Below, piece after piece: positions 7,398 to 13,045 of a stretch of 22,601 nucleotides of DNA (position 1 is the stretch's first letter; each line of letters begins with the position of its first letter). A program made the position numbers and the translations under genes. Origin of the DNA: an uncultured Odoribacter sp. (GTDB lineage Bacteria; Bacteroidota; Bacteroidia; Bacteroidales; Marinifilaceae); assembly GCA_905193145.1 (NCBI GenBank), contig CAJJNP010000036.1, positions 1 through 22,601 on the forward strand, in the 5' to 3' direction. The notes under the pieces are model-generated. The model made no database searches, had not been told where the DNA came from, and saw only the letters and a program-made list of their open reading frames with translations.

Positions 7398-8041
7398 TAC
7401 TCTGTCAAGTTTGAAATTAAATTATGGTATCTGTCAATATACATCCGAACAAGGTTTGTTTTTGCTGCATTCAACAATTTGCTTATGTTCTGTGCAGATT
7501 TTTGGAATTTATGTGCAATATCTTTTTGAGAAATATTGTATAACAATGCCTGATAGGTAGCTTGCGATTGCGAAACACTCCATGAAGAAATAACTTCGTC
7601 TGCAAATGCCGTACTTACTTGCAATTCTTCATTCACTTCAGACCACCTTGTCTTGACGATAAGTCGTCGCTTGCCCATTTCATCTAGTTCTCTTCCAGAG
7701 TATTGAAATGCTTCTCCGTCTGAAAGTACAATATTGTCTGCATGATAGAATATGGTTCCTACTCCCAAGGAAATACGAGCATCCCATGGTTTTTTACTTT
7801 CTTTTGGCGTATGACCTTTCAACCCTGCACGCAATAGGACTGCAACTTTCATCGCATTTTCCGGTGAATTAACAATCATCTGGAAACTGTCGCCTCTAAA
7901 AAATTCAATTTTGAGAGGTTCTATAACAGACAGTTCATCGACTATTCCCCGAATAGACTTCAGTAAGAAGTCTCGATATTTTATCTGTATGGCAGAAGAT
8001 TCTATTATATCTCCTGTAATAACTCCTTTTATCTTATCCAT
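7397..8041 (-). CDS. SatD family protein with cyclase-like core and C-terminal HTH
   Basis: A 214-residue cytoplasmic protein. The family name comes from the sat (secretion and acid tolerance) locus of Streptococcus mutans; its activity is not established to my knowledge. Residues 1-125 match the layout of class III nucleotide cyclases by eye: GDIIESS with D11, FRGDSF with D51 (two metal-binding Asp, 40 apart), DARISLGVG at 87-95, then DGEAFQYSGREL in which R117 sits where the transition-state Arg falls and Q113 replaces the usual Asn. The residues that select adenine or guanine are not conserved (F47 and L106 at those positions). Residues 168-200 form a likely helix-turn-helix (SQKDIAHKFQKSAQNISKLL), so it may also bind DNA. 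It heads a leftward operon and overlaps the DUF3307 start. Confidence 0.82.
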   Translation of the reverse strand: MDKIKGVITGDIIESSAIQIKYRDFLLKSIRGIVDELSVIEPLKIEFFRGDSFQMIVNSPENAMKVAVLLRAGLKGHTPKESKKPWDARISLGVGTIFYHADNIVLSDGEAFQYSGRELDEMGKRRLIVKTRWSEVNEELQVSTAFADEVISSWSVSQSQATYQALLYNISQKDIAHKFQKSAQNISKLLNAAKTNLVRMYIDRYHNLISNLTE

Positions 8042-8066
8042 ATTCTCTGCTGATTATAATCTCCTA

Positions 8067-8097
8067 CAAAGGTACAAGAATTACCATACGAATCAAC
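8067..8097 (-). promoter_or_regulatory. Promoter of the SatD/DUF3307 operon
   Basis: Read on the minus strand: -33 GTTG (8094-8097), 19 bp, then -7 TACCTTTG (8067-8074), which fits TAnnTTTG. Transcription would begin near 8061, about 20 nt before the ATG at 8041. The -33 box lies inside the first palindromic operator candidate. Confidence 0.65.
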
Positions 8098-8140
8098 CGG
8101 AAATGATTGATTTTTCAAAATCAACCAAAAATAATTGATA
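8091..8140. promoter_or_regulatory. Tandem palindromic operator candidate
   Basis: Four alternating half-sites occur: AATCAA (8091-8096), TTGATT (8107-8112), AATCAA (8119-8124) and TTGATA (8135-8140). They make two palindromes, each with a 10-bp gap, repeated with a 28-bp period; over 21 bp the two units agree at 18 positions. The first unit covers the -33 box of the satD promoter and the second lies upstream of it. The HTH protein encoded by the first gene is the obvious candidate to bind here. Confidence 0.65.
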
Positions 8141-8176
8141 ATAGATTTGAGCATTGTAAATATGCCCGCGCTGTTG

Positions 8177-8207
8177 TTTGTTTTCCTTTTGTAATGCATT
8201 ATATTTG
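8177..8207 (+). promoter_or_regulatory. Promoter of cinA and the hydrolase gene
   Basis: -33 TTTG (8177-8180), 19 bp, then -7 TATATTTG (8200-8207), a full match to the Bacteroidetes consensus. Transcription should start near 8214, leaving about 20 nt before the ATG at 8235. Confidence 0.75.
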
Positions 8208-8234
8208 CAAGGATGATATAAAATATTTGATAAT

Positions 8235-9458
8235 ATGAGAGCGATTATTATTACGATTGGGGATGAGATTCTGATGGGGCAGATTCTGGATACGAATTCG
8301 CGGTATATGGCGAAACGATTGACGGATATTGGGGTGGAAGTTGTTGAAATGTTGACAATACCCGATAAAAGGGATGAAATATTTGAAACGGTGGACTATG
8401 CTATGGAGCAGAGCGACCTCGTTTTGGTGACCGGAGGGCTGGGGCCGACAAAGGATGATGTGACGAAGAAGGTGTTGGCTGATTTTTTCGGGACAAGACT
8501 TGTGTTTAATGAACAGGCTATGGAGTGGTTGGAGGAGTTGTTGCGCCACCGTAATCTGCCGATGAATGAAGGAAACCGTTCGCAGGCTTATCTGCCGGAG
8601 AATTGCCGGGTGTTGCATAATTTTAAGGGAACGGCTTCGGGAATGTGGTTTGAAAAGGGATGGAAATCTTTAATTTCGATGCCGGGAGTGCCTTTTGAAA
8701 TGGAGCATTTGATGGAAACATACGTTATTCCGGATTTGAAGGCTAAATATCCTAATTTGCAGTTGGAATATCGGATGGTGAAAGTATATGATGTACCGGA
8801 ATCGCAATTGGCTGCTCATCTGGAAAAATGGGAAGATAGCTTAAAGGAAGGGTTTAAGTTGGCTTATCTGCCTTCACCGGGTATGGTGCGCTTGCGTATT
8901 ACAGCAAAAGGGGAGGCTGTGAAGCGTTTGGAGGAGATGTATGAGAGTCTAAAGCTGGAATTGAAGGGGATGCGGTATACAGAGGGTGATGATGCTTTGG
9001 AAATTCAGGTGGGGCAGTTGTTGAGAGAAAAGGGTGTGACGGTAGCTACGGCAGAGAGTTGCACAGGAGGTGAAATTGCTCATTTACTGACTTCTGTGCC
9101 GGGTAGTTCAGATTACTTCAAAGGGTCGGTTGTTGCCTACGCCAATGAGGTGAAGGTGAATGTTCTGGGAGTGAATCCGGCCGATATAGAGCGTGAGGGT
9201 GTGGTAAGCGAGCCGGTGGTGTTGCAGATGGCTGAAGGTGTAAGGCGGGTGATGGGTACGGATTATGCCGTTGCAACTTCGGGCGTTGCCGGTCCGGCAG
9301 GTGGCACTCCGGAGAAACCGGTGGGTACGGTTTGGATTGGTGTGGCTACTCCCCGGGGATGCTTTGCCCGCAAATATGTTTTTTCTTTTACACGTGAACG
9401 AAATATTGCAAAGGCAGCAGCTAAAGCATTGGAATTGTTGTCAATGGAAATGGTATAG
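8235..9458 (+). CDS. cinA: CinA family protein (nicotinamide-nucleotide amidohydrolase related)
   Basis: A 407-residue cytoplasmic two-domain protein of usual length. The N-terminal MoeA/MogA-like domain (about 1-170) carries GDEILMGQ (9-16) and GGLGPTKDD (67-75), the region linked in this family to ADP-ribose/NAD-derivative pyrophosphatase activity. A linker domain follows, and from about 255 the PncC domain begins, with TVATAESCTGG (S275 is the likely catalytic Ser), GSVVAYANEVK and SGVAGPAGGTPEKPVGTVW. PncC converts nicotinamide mononucleotide to nicotinate mononucleotide, recycling NMN released by NAD-dependent DNA ligase; the name competence/damage-inducible protein is historical. A clear promoter precedes it and the alpha/beta hydrolase gene follows after 2 bp, so the two form an operon. 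Confidence 0.95.
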   Translation: MRAIIITIGDEILMGQILDTNSRYMAKRLTDIGVEVVEMLTIPDKRDEIFETVDYAMEQSDLVLVTGGLGPTKDDVTKKVLADFFGTRLVFNEQAMEWLEELLRHRNLPMNEGNRSQAYLPENCRVLHNFKGTASGMWFEKGWKSLISMPGVPFEMEHLMETYVIPDLKAKYPNLQLEYRMVKVYDVPESQLAAHLEKWEDSLKEGFKLAYLPSPGMVRLRITAKGEAVKRLEEMYESLKLELKGMRYTEGDDALEIQVGQLLREKGVTVATAESCTGGEIAHLLTSVPGSSDYFKGSVVAYANEVKVNVLGVNPADIEREGVVSEPVVLQMAEGVRRVMGTDYAVATSGVAGPAGGTPEKPVGTVWIGVATPRGCFARKYVFSFTRERNIAKAAAKALELLSMEMV

Positions 9459-9460
9459 AT

Positions 9461-10465
9461 ATGAAGAAACGTTATGTGATACCGCTGGGAGTGGTGGGGT
9501 TGTTGTTGGTGATGTATTTGGCTGGTCCGCGATTGGAACGGACGGAATTGAATCTTGAATTGCCGATTGTGGATGTTGGTATCGAAGGTATTGAGGATTA
9601 TGTGGGACAGCGGGAAAAGGCTTTGCCGGTGAAGCCTGGAAATGAGAGTGTTGTGGTGTGGGCGGATTCTGTAGTACAACCGACGGAGTATGTGTTGCTT
9701 TATCTGCATGGTTTTACGGCAAGTCGTTACGAAGGGTATCCGGTGACTCACGATTTTGTTAAAAAATTCGGTGTCAATGCTTATTTGCCCCGTTTGGCTG
9801 GACATGGTTTGCTGGTTGATGAGCCTTTGTTGGATATGACACCTGCAAATTTGTATGAATCTGCTAAAGAGGCATTGGTCATAGCGCATAAATTGGGCAG
9901 AAAGGTGGTGGTGATGGGGACATCTACCGGTTGTACGCTGGCTTTGATGTTGGCTGCTGATTTTCCGGAACTGGTGGACGGGTTGATACTTTACTCTCCC
10001 AATATACGTATTAAGAATGCTGCAGCACCTTTGTTGAGCGGACCGTGGGGATTGCAGCTGTCCAGGGCTGTGCATGGCGGAATGTATGCCGTGTCGGATG
10101 ATCCTGCCGACAGTGAGGATTGCAAATATTGGTATTGCAGGTATCGTGTGGAGGCGCAGGTTTATTTGCAGCAATTGCTGGATATGCGGATGAAGTGTCC
10201 GGAGTTTGCCAAGGTGAAGCAACCTTTGTTTTTAGGTTATTATTTTAAGGATGAGGAGCATCAGGACGGGACGGTAGAGGTGAAGGCGGCTTTGCGGATG
10301 TTTGAGGAGGTGGGAACGCCTGACAGTAGGAAGGTGAAGATGGCGTTTCCGGATGCCGGGGCGCACGTGATTGCTTGTGAATTGACTTCCGGAGCTGTCG
10401 AAGAAGTTCGTTCTGCTACTTTTGATTTTGCGGAGAAGGTGTTGGGTATGCAGACTGTGGATTAA
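9461..10465 (+). CDS. Alpha/beta hydrolase, membrane-anchored, lysophospholipase-like
   Basis: A 334-residue serine hydrolase. An N-terminal hydrophobic segment (residues 5-22) with basic residues before it is either an uncleaved anchor or a signal peptide, so the enzyme probably works outside the inner membrane. The fold is shown by LLYLHGFTASR (oxyanion loop, 79-89), the nucleophile elbow GTSTG (S155), an acid near YFKDEEHQDG (D264 or D269) and the catalytic His in GAHVIA (H302). It resembles Hydrolase_4 monoglyceride lipase/lysophospholipase-type enzymes, but the substrate cannot be read from sequence. It starts 2 bp after the cinA stop codon. The transcript ends at the hairpin 10494-10540. 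Cys221 and Cys226 in the lid region could be a disulfide if exported. Confidence 0.9.
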   Translation: MKKRYVIPLGVVGLLLVMYLAGPRLERTELNLELPIVDVGIEGIEDYVGQREKALPVKPGNESVVVWADSVVQPTEYVLLYLHGFTASRYEGYPVTHDFVKKFGVNAYLPRLAGHGLLVDEPLLDMTPANLYESAKEALVIAHKLGRKVVVMGTSTGCTLALMLAADFPELVDGLILYSPNIRIKNAAAPLLSGPWGLQLSRAVHGGMYAVSDDPADSEDCKYWYCRYRVEAQVYLQQLLDMRMKCPEFAKVKQPLFLGYYFKDEEHQDGTVEVKAALRMFEEVGTPDSRKVKMAFPDAGAHVIACELTSGAVEEVRSATFDFAEKVLGMQTVD

Positions 10466-10493
10466 TTGAACTATTGGTTTTAATATAATCAAT

Positions 10494-10540
10494 AAACCCA
10501 TTGACAATTATAGTGTTAATCTTAATTTGTCAATGGGTTT
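10494..10540. terminator. Bidirectional hairpin between convergent genes
   Basis: A perfect 14-bp inverted repeat (AAACCCATTGACAA at 10494-10507, TTGTCAATGGGTTT at 10527-10540) with a 19-nt loop. It lies between the hydrolase stop (10465, plus) and the hydF stop (10562, minus), so it can end both transcripts. T-rich ends flank both sides of the stem. Confidence 0.85.
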
Positions 10541-10561
10541 GTTATATGACGGTAAATTCGT

Positions 10562-11740
10562 CTATTTTTTGAATGGCTCGGTAGCTCTGGGGAAAATGCC
10601 TTGCAGCCAGGCAAGGGTCATTCCATAGTTGCTGACGGGAATACCGGCATCTATGGCCGGTTGGAGCCGATTGCGCAACTGACGCGCTGTTACCATACAA
10701 CCTCCGCATTGAATGATGAGGGCATAGTCGGTAAAGGGGCGGTTGATGCGGTCAAGTCCGGCTACAAAATCAAATTCAAGGGATTTTTCTGTGCGTTTTT
10801 GTAGCATCATCGGTATTTTGTGCCGTCCGATGTCTTCACATGATACGTGGTGTGAACAGGATTCCAGCATGAGAATTCTGTCGCCGTCTTGCAGCTTGGC
10901 AATTTGGTGTGTACCTTCTAAATATTTGGGAAAATTGCCTTTGAAATGTGCGAATACTATACTAAAGCTTGTAAGTGGTATATCTGCGGGTATCAAGAGT
11001 GCCACTTTTCCGAATGCCTGACTATCGGTGACTACTAAGTCCGGACGCAAGGGACTGCGCTCGAAGAAAGCCGGAATTTCTTCCGGTTGCAATACAATAC
11101 TCATGCAGCGGTTGTCTAAAATGTCCCGTAACATTTGTACTTGTGGCAGAATCATGCGTCCAGTAGGTGCTTCGGAATCTATCGGCGTTACTAGCATGAT
11201 TAATTGGCCGGGCTGGATTAGACTGCCGAGGAGAGAACGTTTCTCCGGAGTGCCGACCAATTGGATAATCGACTGCATGAGGAGTTCTCTGTCAGGCTCA
11301 ACAGTCGAGAATGAAAGCAGCTCTTTGTGATAGGTTTCGCGGATGTGCTGCTGTAATTCCGGGGTTGGAGTTTCTTGTTCCGATTTATTGTGCAGGAGGA
11401 TGAATGCTTGTCCCAAGGCCTGGAATTGGTGTATTAGTTTTTCTTCGTATTCTCCAAATTGATTGTTGCTAATGACAAGAATAGCAGCATCTGCTTGAAG
11501 TAATGCTTCATGTGTTTTTTCTATACGTAATTCTCCTAATGTCCCTTCATCATCGATGCCCGGAGTGTCAATGAATACGACAGAGGCTACACCGGGAATT
11601 TCGTAGCTTTTTTTTACCGGGTCGGTGGTCGTGCCTGCTACTGCAGATACGACAGCTTTTTCTTGTCCCAGGATGCAGTTGATAAGAGAACTTTTACCGG
11701 CATTTCGTCTGCCGGCGATGACGATATGTACTTTGTCCAT
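10562..11740 (-). CDS. hydF: [FeFe]-hydrogenase H-cluster maturation GTPase HydF
   Basis: HydF is the scaffold on which the 2Fe subcluster of [FeFe]-hydrogenase, made with HydE and HydG, is completed and passed to HydA. The 392-residue chain has the N-terminal GTPase domain (about 1-170): P-loop GRRNAGKSS (10-18), GTTTDP (36-41), DTPG (58-61) and HNKSE (117-121). A dimerisation domain follows and the C-terminal part binds a [4Fe-4S] cluster through CSHH (C295, H297) and CGGC (C345, C348), the family pattern CxHx(about 46-53)CxxC. hydE, hydG and hydA are not in this window. The gene begins 13 bp after the stop of the response regulator gene, so the two are probably one transcript. The organism can be expected to make or consume hydrogen. 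Confidence 0.95.
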   Translation of the reverse strand: MDKVHIVIAGRRNAGKSSLINCILGQEKAVVSAVAGTTTDPVKKSYEIPGVASVVFIDTPGIDDEGTLGELRIEKTHEALLQADAAILVISNNQFGEYEEKLIHQFQALGQAFILLHNKSEQETPTPELQQHIRETYHKELLSFSTVEPDRELLMQSIIQLVGTPEKRSLLGSLIQPGQLIMLVTPIDSEAPTGRMILPQVQMLRDILDNRCMSIVLQPEEIPAFFERSPLRPDLVVTDSQAFGKVALLIPADIPLTSFSIVFAHFKGNFPKYLEGTHQIAKLQDGDRILMLESCSHHVSCEDIGRHKIPMMLQKRTEKSLEFDFVAGLDRINRPFTDYALIIQCGGCMVTARQLRNRLQPAIDAGIPVSNYGMTLAWLQGIFPRATEPFKK

Positions 11741-11753
11741 GTGTTTCGTTGTG

Positions 11754-12905
11754 TTATTTATATGCTTTTACGTCTTCTGCCGTGATTGTCGGACTGCCTA
11801 AAATGATTAAACGTTCGATTACGTTCCGTAATTCACGGATGTTGCCGGTCCATTCGTAGCTTTTGAGCATTTCAATGGCTTCCGGGGCAATTTGTTTGCG
11901 TGCCGTGCCCATCTCTGCGCAGATGGTGTCGAGAAAATATTCGGTGAGTTCCGTGATATCTTCCGGACGGTCTTTTAAAGCCGGAACCTCTATGATGATG
12001 ACGCTGAGACGGTGGTAAAGGTCTTCACGGAAGGTGCCTTTTTTAATCTCTTCCTTGAGGTTTTTGTTGGTGGCTGCAATGACACGTACGTCTACGTTGA
12101 TGTCAGAGTCGCTACCGATACGGCTGATTTTGTTTTCCTGAAGAGCCCGCAGTACTTTTGCCTGTGCTTCAAGACTCATATCTCCGATTTCATCGAGGAA
12201 GAGCGTGCCCCCTGTGGCCAGTTCGAATTTTCCTTTCTTTTGTTTGATGGCTGATGTGAACGAACCTTTTTCGTGACCGAACAGTTCGCTTTCTATCAGT
12301 TCTGAAGGAATTGCAGCACAATTGACTTCGATGAAGGCTTTGTCGCAGCGGTTGCTCTGCTCATGCAGTTGGTGGGCAACCAGCTCTTTGCCACAGCCAT
12401 TGGGACCGGTAATCAAGACTCTGGCATCAGAAACTGCCACTTTACCTATCATTTCCCGAATGTGGTTAAGGGCTGCTGAGGAACCGATCATTTCGTATTT
12501 TTTGCTGACTTTGGTTTTCAGTGTTTGCTGTTCCTGCAAAAGCTGGCTTTTGTCTGTGGCATTTTTGATGGTTATCAAAATGCGATTGAGGTCCAAGGGC
12601 TTTTCAATGAAGTCGTAGGCTCCTTTTTTGATGGCCTCGATGGCTGTGTCAATGGTCCCATGTCCGGAAATCATGACAACAGAGGTTTCGGGCGCTATTT
12701 CTTTGATTCTTTCCAACACTTCAATACCTTCCATTTTGGGCATTTTGATGTCGCAGAATACTACTTCCGGTTTGTTTGTTTTTACGGCAACCAATCCTTC
12801 CAGCCCGTTTTCAGCGATAGAAACTTCATGCCCTTCGAAGGATAGGATGTCTTTCATAGAATTACGAATACTTCTTTCGTCGTCGATTACAAGTATTTTT
12901 GCCAT
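11754..12905 (-). CDS. NtrC-like response regulator lacking a DNA-binding domain
   Basis: A 383-residue cytoplasmic regulator. The receiver domain (1-120) has the acidic pair D8/D9, phosphorylation site D52 (CDIKMP), S80 and K102. The sigma-54-type AAA+ domain (about 138-370) has Walker A GPNGCGKE (167-174, where GESGTGKE is usual), Walker B TLFLDEIGDM (D238, E239) and the sensor II block WTGNIRELRNV. The loop that contacts sigma-54, normally GAFTGA, reads GSFTSA (214-219). The chain ends 20 residues after the AAA+ domain, with no Fis-type HTH; hydF begins 13 bp later, leaving no room for a broken remnant. I recall very similar proteins across Bacteroidetes, so this form is probably a conserved family and not a damaged gene. 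No partner kinase is in the window. Confidence 0.9.
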   Translation of the reverse strand: MAKILVIDDERSIRNSMKDILSFEGHEVSIAENGLEGLVAVKTNKPEVVFCDIKMPKMEGIEVLERIKEIAPETSVVMISGHGTIDTAIEAIKKGAYDFIEKPLDLNRILITIKNATDKSQLLQEQQTLKTKVSKKYEMIGSSAALNHIREMIGKVAVSDARVLITGPNGCGKELVAHQLHEQSNRCDKAFIEVNCAAIPSELIESELFGHEKGSFTSAIKQKKGKFELATGGTLFLDEIGDMSLEAQAKVLRALQENKISRIGSDSDINVDVRVIAATNKNLKEEIKKGTFREDLYHRLSVIIIEVPALKDRPEDITELTEYFLDTICAEMGTARKQIAPEAIEMLKSYEWTGNIRELRNVIERLIILGSPTITAEDVKAYK

Positions 12906-12928
12906 AGTTGTTTTTTTTATGCAAACGA

Positions 12929-12936
12929 CAAAAATA
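12929..12936 (-). promoter_or_regulatory. Possible -7 box for the regulator-hydF operon
   Basis: TATTTTTG on the minus strand fits TAnnTTTG and lies 24 bp before the ATG at 12905. No -33 TTTG is found at the right distance, and the region is A-rich by composition, so the call is weak. Confidence 0.35.
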
Positions 12937-12975
12937 AAAATAAATGTGAAGAAGAAAAAGGAATGTGTGAAAATG

Positions 12976-13007
12976 TATGAGGTTTTCGGATTTGTTTCTT
13001 AGTTTTG
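12976..13007 (+). promoter_or_regulatory. Promoter of the envelope operon 13046-19093
   Basis: -7 TAGTTTTG (13000-13007) matches TAnnTTTG; a -33 TATG (12976-12979, one mismatch) lies 20 bp upstream. Transcription should begin near 13014, about 32 nt before the ATG at 13046. It is the only plausible promoter I see ahead of the four-gene operon. Confidence 0.55.
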
Positions 13008-13045
13008 TAACATTGAAATGAATAATTGATAAATGTATAAGACCA

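Noticed and set aside
6059..8041. Calling the SatD/DUF3307 cluster a proven Pycsar or CBASS defence system
   Set aside because: The membrane protein lacks a visible nucleotide-binding domain, there is no CD-NTase and no neighbouring defence gene. The cyclase resemblance is kept only as a hypothesis.
9263..10222. A 319-codon open frame antisense to cinA and the hydrolase
   Set aside because: It lies wholly opposite two clear genes, is abnormally rich in His, Gln, Arg and Ile, and shows no domain. It is a by-product of GC-rich codon use on the plus strand.
11740..11754. A frameshifted Fis HTH after the NtrC-like regulator
   Set aside because: Only 13 bp separate the regulator from hydF and they encode no HTH remnant; the short form appears to be the normal form of the family.
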